A stretch of DNA of 22,631 nt from positions 1 through 22,631 of the forward strand of contig JAKSPR010000004.1 of NCBI GenBank assembly GCA_024404655.1, in the 5' to 3' direction. The stretch's first letter is position 1. The number at the start of each line of letters is the position of its first letter. The notes beneath the pieces were generated by a model, which worked only from the letters and a program-made list of their open reading frames with translations, did no database searches and was not told where the DNA came from. The stretch comes from Clostridia bacterium. Its GTDB lineage: Bacteria; Bacillota; Clostridia; Oscillospirales; CAG-272. The position numbers and the translations under genes are program-made. Positions 14,397-21,931 of this stretch are shown piece by piece.

Positions 14397-15129
14397 GAAA
14401 TGCTCCGTTTTCGTAAATATAGTCTGTATCTGCGGTATTTCTTCCGCTCTCGGTGAGAATCAGGGGTTTCGTCATAAACAGTCCCGGAGAAGCCCCCTTT
14501 TTCGCCTCACACAGAACCAGGCACGGCACATGGGAAGTCGTCGCGTAGACCATCGTCATGCGTTTCGGTTCCAGTCCCGCCGCAGTCATGGCGCAAAGCA
14601 GCTCCGATACCCGGTCGGGCCGGAAAACCACCGTAAACAGCCCTCCGAACCGGAGGATTCTTGCCGCCGCCTGACAGAAATCCGAAATCCCGCCGAACAC
14701 TTCCCGCCGGGCGATGTCCTTCTCCTTTGCATCATTTGCAAAGCCGGAGCCCGCGCGCATATAAGGAGGATTGGAAAACACTGCATCCGCTTCACCGCCG
14801 ATATCGGAAACCGTCAGTTCCCGCACATCCCGGCAGATCACGTCCATCTTGTCCGAGAGCCCGTTCTCCGCCGCATTCCGCGTGATCAGATCACAGAACT
14901 CTTTCTGGATCTCCACACAGCGGATGTGTGCAAAGCTTCCACGTGAAGCGCAGAGCATCGAGATCACTCCCGTCCCCGCACCGAGATCGACTGCCGTTCC
15001 CTTCGCTTTTCTGCGCACATAGGCAGAAAGCAGATACGCATCCGTTCCGAAGGTCAGTCCCTTTACTTTTGAGGTCAGCGACAGCCGCTCGTTGATCTGT
15101 TCCGTCTTTTCATCACGTTCAAGCTCCAC
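14374..15129 (-). CDS. trmN6: tRNA1(Val) adenine-37 N6-methyltransferase (YfiC/TrmN6 family)
   Basis: From a GTG start the product is 251 residues. It has the SAM-binding motif DLGAGTG (residues 48-54), an acidic CVEIQ at the end of strand 2, and the N6-adenine catalytic motif NPPY (120-123). The sequence QINERLSLTSKVKGLTFGTDAYLLSAY before motif I is typical of the family. CGGAGG lies 6 nt upstream of the GTG. The frame stays open to a TTG at 15162 but without a ribosome binding site. It overlaps rsmI. The exact target tRNA in this organism is inferred from the family. Confidence 0.88.
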   Translation of the reverse strand: MELERDEKTEQINERLSLTSKVKGLTFGTDAYLLSAYVRRKAKGTAVDLGAGTGVISMLCASRGSFAHIRCVEIQKEFCDLITRNAAENGLSDKMDVICRDVRELTVSDIGGEADAVFSNPPYMRAGSGFANDAKEKDIARREVFGGISDFCQAAARILRFGGLFTVVFRPDRVSELLCAMTAAGLEPKRMTMVYATTSHVPCLVLCEAKKGASPGLFMTKPLILTESGRNTADTDYIYENGAFHEQYQKP

Positions 15130-15175
15130 GCCGTACCTCCGAACACCGGTCTTCACCGTCAATTTGTTTCATCTG

Positions 15176-15211
15176 AAAGAAAAACGGGGTGTATCTTCCG
15201 GATACACCCCG
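15176..15211 (-). terminator. Rho-independent terminator after the ferredoxin gene
   Basis: An 11-bp perfect stem (CGGGGTGTATC with GATACACCCCG, 5-nt loop, 15185-15211) is followed on the minus strand by TTTTTCTTTC. It starts about 20 nt after the ferredoxin stop codon. Downstream trmN6 has no obvious promoter of its own, so it may depend on read-through. Confidence 0.9.
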
Positions 15212-15232
15212 CCGTATGGACCTGTCCCCAAA

Positions 15233-15403
15233 TCATTCGGGCTTGGGAGCGTCTGCAGGGCAAGCGCCTGCACAAGTACCGCAATCAACGCATTCATCAG
15301 CATTGATAACGAACTTACCATCCTGTTCGGAGATTGCGCCAACGGGGCACTCGTCTACGCAGGTACCGCAGCCGAGGCAATCCTCAGTAATTACATATGC
15401 CAT
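15233..15403 (-). CDS. 2[4Fe-4S] ferredoxin, 56 residues
   Basis: The product starts MAYVITEDCLGCGTCVDECP. It has two ferredoxin cluster motifs, C9-x2-C12-x2-C15-x3-C19-P and C38-x2-C41-x2-C44-x3-C48-P, exactly the clostridial-type bacterial ferredoxin that carries two [4Fe-4S] clusters as a low-potential electron carrier in the cytoplasm. Length and internal symmetry match the family. GGAGGTG lies about 7 nt upstream of the ATG. It is monocistronic by appearance, with its own strong promoter and terminator, which suggests high expression and fits an anaerobe. Confidence 0.96.
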   Translation of the reverse strand: MAYVITEDCLGCGTCVDECPVGAISEQDGKFVINADECVDCGTCAGACPADAPKPE

Positions 15404-15464
15404 TTCTTTTCACCTCCAACCGTTTATCCGGCAGTACATAAGCACCGCCGATGCTACATACATT

Positions 15465-15492
15465 ATTGTAACAGATTTTTATGAATTGTCAA
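15465..15492 (-). promoter_or_regulatory. Sigma-A promoter of the ferredoxin gene
   Basis: On the minus strand a perfect TTGACA (15487-15492) and TACAAT (15465-15470) are 16 bp apart, with AT-rich DNA upstream. Transcription would start near 15458, giving a leader of about 55 nt. Confidence 0.78.
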
Positions 15493-15557
15493 TACACTTT
15501 TCTGTTTTTCGTCTGTGAAATTTTTTTTAACAATTTCCGACAGTATTATCGGAGCGG

Positions 15558-15585
15558 AAAAGCTTCACTGATACCGATCAGTGAA
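15558..15585 (-). terminator. Hairpin terminator overlapping the GH32 stop codon
   Basis: A perfect 9-bp stem (TTCACTGAT with ATCAGTGAA, 4-nt loop CGGT, 15564-15585) is followed by GCTTTTCC on the minus strand. The TGA of the GH32 gene lies within the stem. The U-run is short, so termination may be partial. Confidence 0.65.
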
Positions 15586-17110
15586 TGTCTCCGAGCGCCC
15601 AGACCTCCGCCTTTGCGCCATCAATACCGGAGCAGACGAATTCCGGCTTGTCCTCGTCCGCGATCATGCGGAACGCCGCATAGTATTCTCCGGCGAAAAC
15701 GTCGACGGAGCACTTATCAAGGAACAGATGAACGAAGACTTCCCCATTGTTTTCTTCCAGCGGGATCTTGTCGTTTTCCATGGTAAACATCATCGCATCA
15801 AGGTCGATGACCGCCTCACATCCCAGCATGGAGAGCACCGCTTTTCCGCCCTTTGCAGGCAGGGTCAGACGTACTTCCGCCGCTGCGTTGTCGAGTTTTG
15901 CCAAAAGCTCCGCGCCGTCCGTATTCACAGGACAGCTATGCAGCCGCAGGCATTTCACTTCCTCCACAGGCTCGGAATGGAGCACATAATCGTTCCCCTT
16001 CTTTTTCAGACTGTGAACGATGGGCAGGCTCATCTGGGAGCAGAAGGGCATGCCCTCCGGGAATTCCAGACGATCCCATGCGATGTTGATGCGTCTGCCG
16101 TCCGGCAGCGTGGAGAAGGTCTGCGCCGCATAACCAAGAGAACCCGTGTGCATGGTGCGTACTTCCTGGGTCATGACAAACTGACCGTCTTTGATATCAC
16201 CCACCACATAGCGCGCATTCGCTGCGGAGAAGAACCAGTGCCGTGTGCCGTCGTCCGCCGTCAGCGGATAGAAATCGGGACACTCCGCATCGGGGATCAC
16301 GATCTCCTGGATCTTTGTCCAGTGGATCATATCGTCGGAGGTCAGAAGACCGAAGGTGTTGCCGTCCAGATACATGACGCAGGCATAACAGCCCAGTTCC
16401 TCGCACCAGATGACCTTCGGGTCGCGGTTGCCGCCGATCATGTGCGGGATGATGGGATTACCCTCATACTTCACAAGGGTCTTGCCCCCGTCCACAGAAT
16501 ACGCCAGATTCTGGGAGGCCTTCATGCCCTCAGAGAGCAGATTGCCGCCGCCCGCTGCCGTGTAGAAGAATAACAGCGCACCTTCACCGAAACCGGCTGC
16601 ATTCTTTTCATCCACAATGCCGGAGCCGGAATACATCGTGCCCAGCTCATCCGGGAACAGCGCAATGTCGCCCTGCTCCCAGTGGATCATGTCCTTTGAT
16701 GTCGCATGACCCCAGTGCATGTTGCCCCAGCGGGGCTCACAGGGATTGTACTGATAGAACATGTGATAGGTGTCCCCGCACTTCACAAGACCGTTGGGGT
16801 CGTTGGTCCAGCCGTTCTTTTCGGTGAAGTGGTAGTAAGGACGGTATTTTTCTTTGTAGATATCCGCCCGGTCCATGGAATCCGCTCCGCGGCAGGTAAA
16901 TTCCGCCCCGCCCTGTTCGACGATTTCCAGTTCTTTGCCCATAAACCGGCTCATGTCGGCATAGCAATAGAAGTTTGCGTCCTCCCCCAGCCGGATGTCA
17001 AGGTCGTAGACCGGCTTGCCGTCAAGGGAAAAGATCAGCTTTTTCATGGGATTATCCTGACTGGTGTTGACAGGAAAAACCAGATAAGGGTGTTCGATTG
17101 TCACTTTCAT
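15578..17110 (-). CDS. Glycoside hydrolase family 32 beta-fructofuranosidase
   Basis: The 510-residue protein has the three GH32 catalytic motifs. These are WTNDPNG with nucleophile Asp104, RDP (residues 229-231) as transition-state stabiliser, and ECPDF with acid/base Glu276. The five-bladed propeller covers about residues 90-400 and a C-terminal beta-sandwich follows, including FLDKCSVDVF. About 90 residues at the N-terminus precede the propeller and look like a beta-rich module. There is no signal peptide, so it should hydrolyse imported sucrose or fructo-oligosaccharides in the cytoplasm. Sucrose versus inulin-type substrate cannot be decided. AAAGGA lies about 9 nt upstream. No sugar transporter is next to it, and it is the last gene of the unit. 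Confidence 0.93.
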   Translation of the reverse strand: MKVTIEHPYLVFPVNTSQDNPMKKLIFSLDGKPVYDLDIRLGEDANFYCYADMSRFMGKELEIVEQGGAEFTCRGADSMDRADIYKEKYRPYYHFTEKNGWTNDPNGLVKCGDTYHMFYQYNPCEPRWGNMHWGHATSKDMIHWEQGDIALFPDELGTMYSGSGIVDEKNAAGFGEGALLFFYTAAGGGNLLSEGMKASQNLAYSVDGGKTLVKYEGNPIIPHMIGGNRDPKVIWCEELGCYACVMYLDGNTFGLLTSDDMIHWTKIQEIVIPDAECPDFYPLTADDGTRHWFFSAANARYVVGDIKDGQFVMTQEVRTMHTGSLGYAAQTFSTLPDGRRINIAWDRLEFPEGMPFCSQMSLPIVHSLKKKGNDYVLHSEPVEEVKCLRLHSCPVNTDGAELLAKLDNAAAEVRLTLPAKGGKAVLSMLGCEAVIDLDAMMFTMENDKIPLEENNGEVFVHLFLDKCSVDVFAGEYYAAFRMIADEDKPEFVCSGIDGAKAEVWALGDIH

Positions 17111-17128
17111 GATAGATTTCCTTTCTGC

Positions 17129-17353
17129 TTATTCGTTTCCGATATAGGTAAAGCGCTGATAAGTTACCCCATCGCGCTCCACGGTTTCATTCCACATGGA
17201 TGCCGGACGCACCCACATCGCACCCTCTCCATAGAGGGCACGGTAGACCACCATCGGCTCTTGGGTTTCGGAATGATACGCGATCCCGATGACCTCGTAT
17301 TCGTTCCCTTTGAAGTGCCGGTAACGCCCCGGCCTGATTTCACACGTCTCCAT
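17129..17353 (-). CDS. DUF1653 domain protein
   Basis: The 74-residue protein matches the DUF1653 pattern: PGRYRHFKGNEYEVIGIAYH, then VVYRALYGEGAMWVRP and a C-terminal RFTYIG. Members are small beta-rich cytoplasmic proteins without a known function. AGGAGG lies 6 nt upstream of the ATG. It is inserted between the U32 gene and the GH32 gene with spacers of 15 and 18 bp, so all three are co-translated from one message. Confidence 0.88.
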   Translation of the reverse strand: METCEIRPGRYRHFKGNEYEVIGIAYHSETQEPMVVYRALYGEGAMWVRPASMWNETVERDGVTYQRFTYIGNE

Positions 17354-17368
17354 GCTGTTCCTCCTGAC

Positions 17369-18580
17369 TTACGCGCGGAGAATATCGCCCTCCCGCACCG
17401 CAAAGGGCACGGGCATGGTAAATTTCATGGACGGATGAGGTGCTGCGGGCATATCCTCCCCCGCTGCGTTTTTCAGATCATGGATGGGCAGGCTCCGTCC
17501 TACACAGCCGGGGGAGATCAGCTCCGCATCGGTGCCGGAGGAAACCTTGTTTCTCTGGATGAAGGAGGCGATCCCCGTTTCGGGATCGTACCCCGTCACC
17601 ACGGCAAGATAGGCCTTTTCCCGCAGATAGCCGGGATTCTCCACCGTCTGCGCGTTCTCCATGGGGTTGTCGTAATAGTACCCCGTGCCGTATTCTCTGT
17701 GGCTGACGCTTTCCAGCTCCCGCAGCCACGCCGGATCGTATGTATAGTGCGCCGGATCTTTTACATAGGCATCCATTGCCATGCGGTAGGCATTTGTCAC
17801 CACCGCGGTATAGTATGCGCTCTTCATGCGGCCTTCGATTTTGAAGCTGTCAATGCCGCTGTTCATCAGCTCCGGAATATGCTCGATCATGCACATATCC
17901 TTGGAGCTCATAATGAAGGTTCCCCGCTCCGTTTCCTCAATGGGAAGGGGCATCTCCGGACGCTTTTCTTCCGTGATGACATAGTTCCAGCGGCAGGGCT
18001 GTGCGCACTGTCCCCGGTTGCCGTCCCGTCCGGTAAAGAAATTCGATAAGAGGCACCGCCCCGAATAGGAGACGCACATAGAGCCGTGAATGAACGCTTC
18101 CAGTTCCAGCTCCGCCGGGATGTTGTCCCGGATGCGCATGATCTCCGCCATGGAAAGCTCTCTTGCCAGCACCACACGCTTGGCGCCCAGCGCATGCCAC
18201 GCCTTTGCTGCCGCCGATGACACCGTGCTCGTCTGGGTGGAAATGTGGCACTCCATGTCCGGCAGCTTCTCTTTCACCAGCGCAAGTACACCGGGGTCCG
18301 CGATGATGAACGCATCCAGCCCCAGATGTCCGATCCGGTCAAGATAGGCCTCCAGCGCCGGATATTCGTGCTCTCTTGGCATGGTGTTCAGCGTAAGATA
18401 TAGCTTTTTTCCTCTTGCGTGGGCGAATGTGACCGCCTCCGCCAGCTCTTCATCAGAGAAATTAGCAGCCGCAGCCCGCATGCCGAACATGTTTCCGGCA
18501 AGATAGACCGCATCCGCACCGTATAAAACCGCCGCACGGAGCTTTTCAAAGCTCCCGGCGGGAGATAATAATTCCGCCAT
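17369..18580 (-). CDS. U32 family protein (tRNA/rRNA hydroxylation type, TrhP/YegQ-like)
   Basis: Starting at MAELLSPAGSFEKLRAAVLY gives 403 residues. The U32 signature EAFIHGSMCVSYSGRCLLSN (residues 161-180) is complete. Cysteines 169, 176, 192 and 196 form the spaced set that binds an Fe-S cluster in characterised relatives. Although named peptidases, close relatives (TrhP, RlhA) act in prephenate-dependent hydroxylation of tRNA U34 or 23S rRNA; this role is inferred. The frame is open to an ATG at 18622, but homology begins at 18580. Neither start has a clear ribosome binding site. An 8-bp inverted repeat, CGGGATGC/GCATCCCG, lies just upstream of this start, with the 18622 ATG in its loop. 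Confidence 0.85.
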   Translation of the reverse strand: MAELLSPAGSFEKLRAAVLYGADAVYLAGNMFGMRAAAANFSDEELAEAVTFAHARGKKLYLTLNTMPREHEYPALEAYLDRIGHLGLDAFIIADPGVLALVKEKLPDMECHISTQTSTVSSAAAKAWHALGAKRVVLARELSMAEIMRIRDNIPAELELEAFIHGSMCVSYSGRCLLSNFFTGRDGNRGQCAQPCRWNYVITEEKRPEMPLPIEETERGTFIMSSKDMCMIEHIPELMNSGIDSFKIEGRMKSAYYTAVVTNAYRMAMDAYVKDPAHYTYDPAWLRELESVSHREYGTGYYYDNPMENAQTVENPGYLREKAYLAVVTGYDPETGIASFIQRNKVSSGTDAELISPGCVGRSLPIHDLKNAAGEDMPAAPHPSMKFTMPVPFAVREGDILRA

Positions 18581-18599
18581 GAAATGTATCAACCGATAC

Positions 18600-18632
18600 G
18601 CACGGGATGCGCCCGTTTTCATCAGAGCATCC
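18600..18632 (-). repeat. 8-bp inverted repeat between mltG and the U32 gene
   Basis: CGGGATGC and GCATCCCG can form a hairpin with a 16-nt loop. No U-run follows, so it is not a terminator. It lies upstream of the preferred U32 start and could influence its translation. Confidence 0.4.
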
Positions 18633-18659
18633 CGTCCGTATTCCTTTCCAGTGATTCTG

Positions 18660-19229
18660 TCAGTTTCCGATATATTGCTTTTTCAGCTCTTCATGCTGTT
18701 CCAGCGTCTCGGAGAAGTAGGTGTTTCCTCTGCTGTCCGCAAGGAAATAATAGTAGTTCGTCTTCGCCGGATACAGCGCACAGTCGATGGCGTCAAGACC
18801 CGGATTGCAGATCGCGCTCGGCGGCAGACCCGGATAGAGATAGGAATTGTACTTCGACTGGAGCTTGAGATCCGCAGCCGTCAGGGCTGTCTTTCTCTTG
18901 TCAAGGATATACTGCAGCGTCGCATCGGACTGGAGCAGCGGATATTCTCTCGGATGGTCCAGACGGTTGTGGAAGACAGAGGAAATGTTCTCAAAATCTC
19001 CCTGCGTCGTACCTTCGGCCTGCAGCATAGAGGCAAGGGTGATGACCTGATCCATGGTCATGCCCATGTCATTTGCACGCTCATAATAAGCATCCGTGAT
19101 CTTCTTCTGGAAGTTCAGCAGGATCTTGTGGATGACCGCGACCTCCGCGTCGTCCGTAAAGAAGAAGTAGGTGTCCGGGAACAGATATCCCTCCAGACGG
19201 TACTTTCTCTGGGCATCCAGCGTCGGCAT
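18660..19229 (-). CDS. mltG: MltG endolytic transglycosylase, C-terminal catalytic half (after in-frame amber)
   Basis: This part holds the YceG/MltG catalytic domain: YRLEGYLFPDTYFF, ITLASMLQAEGT, SSVFHNRL, LLQSDATLQYIL and YLYPGLPPSAICNPGLDAI, ending with YYYFLADSRGNTYFSETLEQHE. MltG cleaves nascent peptidoglycan strands and ends their elongation at the outer face of the membrane. The conserved Glu of the ASxxxxE motif is present (QAEG), while the first Glu of the usual EKE is Gln here. The ATG at 19229 is only the first internal Met and has no ribosome binding site. The real reading frame continues from the upstream half through a TAG at 19260-19262. Ten conserved-looking codons lie between TAG and this Met. 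Confidence 0.8.
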   Translation of the reverse strand: MPTLDAQRKYRLEGYLFPDTYFFFTDDAEVAVIHKILLNFQKKITDAYYERANDMGMTMDQVITLASMLQAEGTTQGDFENISSVFHNRLDHPREYPLLQSDATLQYILDKRKTALTAADLKLQSKYNSYLYPGLPPSAICNPGLDAIDCALYPAKTNYYYFLADSRGNTYFSETLEQHEELKKQYIGN

Positions 19230-19259
19230 GTCGTCAAGGACGCGGAATTCATCAAAGGG

Positions 19260-19262
19260 CTA
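19260..19262 (-). other. In-frame amber codon splitting mltG
   Basis: The minus strand reads AAC AAC TAG CCC TTT GAT. Both sides are in the same frame and both look like MltG. Related proteins often have a Tyr after the NN pair, so a TAT or TAC to TAG change is the simplest explanation (from memory of the family). The following C makes a UAG-C context, which is often leaky. Confidence 0.85.
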
Positions 19263-20330
19263 GTTGTTGATAACGTCCACCACTCCCGCTTTCGTTCCGA
19301 TGCCGTAGGATAAGAACAGGTCAATCATCTGGTCGATGGTATAGCCTTCGGGAATCGTGATAACCACCTGCTGCCGCGTACTCTCCACATAGGTGAAGGT
19401 GCGGTTGAGCTGCTTGTAGTTCATAGACGGGGTAATCTCGTATTCACCCACAAGATAGTTCGTGGAATAGTCCTTGATGCGGATGAACAGCTCATAGACC
19501 GTCGGGTACCGGATGACGCCGTTTGCATACAGCATCTCCGCCACCTGTCCTGTGGTCATATCTTCCTCGATGACAACGGTGACCGCTTCATCACTCTTGA
19601 CAAAGGCAAACACATCGTTGCCCACAGAAATGATGGCGTAGGAAGCAAAAACCGAAACGATCAGCACAGAGACGATATAGACAACACCTTTCAGAAGGGA
19701 GGTCAGCGCCGTGGTGTCGTGTTCCTCCGGCTCGTCGTCTTCTTCCTGCCGCTTTGATTTCTTCGGCGGATTCTTCCGCACAGTGTGGGAGCGGCTGTGT
19801 ACCGTCGTCCGGACCGACATATCCCCATGGGAATCATCTTCCCCATCGGTATTGTTCCCGGCAGAGCCGTCATAGTCCCCGCCGCCGGGGATCCGGTGCT
19901 CTCTGGTCTGTTCGTCTGTCACGACCGCATGGGCACGGGTGGGAAGATCGTCCTGCACAGGCATATTCCGGTTTCCGTCCGGCATGTGCACAACGGAAGT
20001 CTGTTCTTCCTCCGCCGTCTCCGGGGCAGTATCCGCTGCCGGCTGCTGCACCTGTGCAGACTGCTGCACCTGTGCAGAGCCATTCCCGGCCTGCTGCTTT
20101 TTGCGCATGAGCAGAGCTCTGCGTTCCTCATCCGTCATGCGGCTGAGAGTAAAGGCGCGGGCGATCTGCTTTTTTTCTTCTTCGGTCAGACGGCTGCGGG
20201 AGCATACACGCGCAAACTCCTTTTTCTCGTCTTCCGATAATTTTCCCATGGAGAGGGCGGCAATGACACGCCGCTTCTCTTCCGGTGAGAGCTGTTCAAA
20301 CGTAAAGTTTTCGGAATTCTGATCCGTCAT
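19260..20330 (-). CDS. mltG: MltG endolytic transglycosylase, N-terminal half (ends at in-frame amber)
   Basis: The 356-residue piece has a long cytoplasmic region (residues 1-210) with four 17-residue repeats (14-80), a Gln/Ala linker and an acidic, charged stretch. One membrane segment (about 214-236, GVVYIVSVLIVSVFASYAII) and the extracellular LysM-like part (VIEEDMTTGQVAEMLYANGVI...EYEITPSMNYKQL...IPEGYTIDQMIDLF) follow. It stops at TAG after VVDVINN, inside the domain, and the next codons (PFDEF...) continue MltG in the same frame. The ATG at 20342 touches the AAAGG, so the ATG at 20330 is a better start. Without read-through the product would be membrane-anchored but lack the catalytic centre. 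Confidence 0.82.
   Translation of the reverse strand: MTDQNSENFTFEQLSPEEKRRVIAALSMGKLSEDEKKEFARVCSRSRLTEEEKKQIARAFTLSRMTDEERRALLMRKKQQAGNGSAQVQQSAQVQQPAADTAPETAEEEQTSVVHMPDGNRNMPVQDDLPTRAHAVVTDEQTREHRIPGGGDYDGSAGNNTDGEDDSHGDMSVRTTVHSRSHTVRKNPPKKSKRQEEDDEPEEHDTTALTSLLKGVVYIVSVLIVSVFASYAIISVGNDVFAFVKSDEAVTVVIEEDMTTGQVAEMLYANGVIRYPTVYELFIRIKDYSTNYLVGEYEITPSMNYKQLNRTFTYVESTRQQVVITIPEGYTIDQMIDLFLSYGIGTKAGVVDVINN
20043..20078 (-). repeat. Exact 18-bp tandem duplication in the mltG linker
   Basis: CTGCTGCACCTGTGCAGA occurs twice in a row on the plus strand and encodes the repeated SAQVQQ in the cytoplasmic linker of MltG. It is a likely slippage site that keeps the frame. Confidence 0.85.
20091..20291 (-). 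repeat. Four tandem 17-residue repeats in the MltG N-terminus
   Basis: The units start LSPEEKRRV, LSEDEKKEF, LTEEEKKQI and MTDEERRAL, each beginning [LM][ST]xx E[KR][KR] and ending in a basic residue, at residues 14, 31, 48 and 65 of the 20330 start. The period is exactly 17, the last copy being one residue short. Each unit looks like a helix capped by Ser/Thr. No known domain is recognised. Confidence 0.75.
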
Positions 20331-20379
20331 AGGTTGGACCATCCTTTCTGGTTCTCAAAAGGGAGACTGCACATCCATA

Positions 20380-21339
20380 TCAGAGGATCCCTGTCACGCG
20401 CAGAAGATACAGAACGATGCAGCCGATGTAAAAGGGGGAAAGCAGGGAGAGGATGAACGCCTTTCCTCTGCGGGGAGCGCGGCTCCGCTGCCGCTCTTCC
20501 TCCGTGGCACCGAGGTAGGCCGGAAGCGGCTGACCTTTGATGCCTTTATCATAAATGACACGCTCCGCCTGGCTGAGCATCATAATGGTGCAGAGCAGCA
20601 TCGCCGTCACAAGAATGAACGTAAAGAAAATCTCGTTTTCGGGCTTGGAGATAAACGCCCAGATATATTCTTCAAAGAAAAGACTATAAAGATTATAACA
20701 CACATGAATGATGATGGGCGCAAAGACCGACTGGGTGACATAAACGGAAAAGCCCAGCAGAAGTCCTCCCGCAAAGGACGGGAACAGCGATACCACATTC
20801 ATGCCCAGCAGACTGTAAAGAGCAGCCGTCAGAAAGATCGCCGCAGGCGCACCGCAGCTCTCGTATTCGGAAAACAGGACGGAGCGGAATAAAAGTTCCT
20901 CCGTCACCGCAGGCAGAAACGCAAACACAACGGTGGTATAGAGAGTATCGTAGACGTTGCCGCCCAGATCCCCCAGCGTCCGCCCGTACAGTGAATAGAC
21001 GCTGTGGGCGTAGATACCGCCGGAAATACCGAAATTCCGCATACAGAGCTCCACCGCCGTCATGGCTGTGATCATGACAAAGACGGAGAACAAAAGGAAC
21101 ACCGCTTTTTCCAGTCCGAAGACCCTGAATTTCAGCCGCAGGATATCGTTGTCGCCTTTGGCTTTGCAGAAGAAGATGGTCGGCAGCACAAAGGTGAGCA
21201 GCTGCAGAATGACAAATGAGAGGTACGCTTCTCTGGTTTCCGTCAACCGCGAACTGTCAATGTAACCTGACAGCTGCAGAAACAGCAGCGTGCAGAACGG
21301 GAGAAGCGGTACAAATAACCGAGATTTATTCGATTGCAT
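20380..21339 (-). CDS. CPBP (CAAX/Abi) family intramembrane protease homologue
   Basis: The 319-residue protein has about eight hydrophobic segments. It has the CPBP motif 1 TEELLFR (Glu147, Glu148, Arg152) and motif 3 HVCYN (His212, Asn216). The place expected for motif 2 (FxxxH) reads YSLLG (175-179), so the usual second His is missing. This could mean altered metal binding or an inactive protein. In active relatives the Glu and His residues form a glutamate-type protease centre in the membrane. The C-terminal 60 residues carry an extra basic loop and a final membrane segment. A TTG start at 21369 is possible. The ATG at 21339 has AAGGAG 12 nt upstream and overlaps the cyclo-ligase stop by 14 bp. 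Confidence 0.85.
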   Translation of the reverse strand: MQSNKSRLFVPLLPFCTLLFLQLSGYIDSSRLTETREAYLSFVILQLLTFVLPTIFFCKAKGDNDILRLKFRVFGLEKAVFLLFSVFVMITAMTAVELCMRNFGISGGIYAHSVYSLYGRTLGDLGGNVYDTLYTTVVFAFLPAVTEELLFRSVLFSEYESCGAPAAIFLTAALYSLLGMNVVSLFPSFAGGLLLGFSVYVTQSVFAPIIIHVCYNLYSLFFEEYIWAFISKPENEIFFTFILVTAMLLCTIMMLSQAERVIYDKGIKGQPLPAYLGATEEERQRSRAPRRGKAFILSLLSPFYIGCIVLYLLRVTGIL

Positions 21340-21928
21340 GGATGGTTCTAACTCCTTTTTCCGCCGCAAGACAGTTTACCGGAAGATCAAATTCTCCGCG
21401 GGGTACATGGGGAAGGACAAATTCGTCATACACGATACCGACAGAGATACCGGGAAACGACGCAAGAAAGCGGTCGTAATACCCTTTGCCGAAGCCCACT
21501 CGATAACCATCGGTATCATAAACAAGTCCGGGTACCAGAATCACAGAGGAACAGTCCGGACAAAGCACAGGACAGTCAGGACCCGGTTCCCTGATCCCGT
21601 AAGCGCCGGTCAAAAACTGCTCTTCCGATGAAACTTCATAAAACTTCATCGTGGAAGTCTCCGTTTCACACCGTGGAAACCCGCAGGAAAGGCCCGCCGC
21701 AGCACAGACGGAGAACAGCGGCATCACGTCGATTTCAAACCCCATCGGCGCATAGAAAAACACCTTCTCTGGCTTCCGGGCACGAAGAAAATCCGCAAGC
21801 GTCTCACAGACTGCCCGGTCGCGTCTTGCCCGCTCGTCTGCCGGGACTGCGCTCCGCAGCATTCTGTATTCCCGCCGGAGCGCTTTCTTTTCGGCATTCA
21901 CCCCGGCTTCGGTGATTTTTATATCCAC
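21326..21928 (-). CDS. 5-formyltetrahydrofolate cyclo-ligase
   Basis: The 200-residue enzyme has the family signature DTDGYRVGFGKGYYDRFLAS (residues 138-157), which forms the phosphate/ATP and folate site, and the KKALRREYRMLR start. It converts 5-formyl-THF to 5,10-methenyl-THF using ATP and returns this inhibitory storage folate to one-carbon metabolism. The start is a GTG three bases after the stop of the DJ-1 family gene, with only a weak AGG before it. Translation is therefore probably coupled to that gene. It overlaps the next gene. Confidence 0.93.
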   Translation of the reverse strand: MDIKITEAGVNAEKKALRREYRMLRSAVPADERARRDRAVCETLADFLRARKPEKVFFYAPMGFEIDVMPLFSVCAAAGLSCGFPRCETETSTMKFYEVSSEEQFLTGAYGIREPGPDCPVLCPDCSSVILVPGLVYDTDGYRVGFGKGYYDRFLASFPGISVGIVYDEFVLPHVPRGEFDLPVNCLAAEKGVRTIHAIE

Positions 21929-21931
21929 TGC

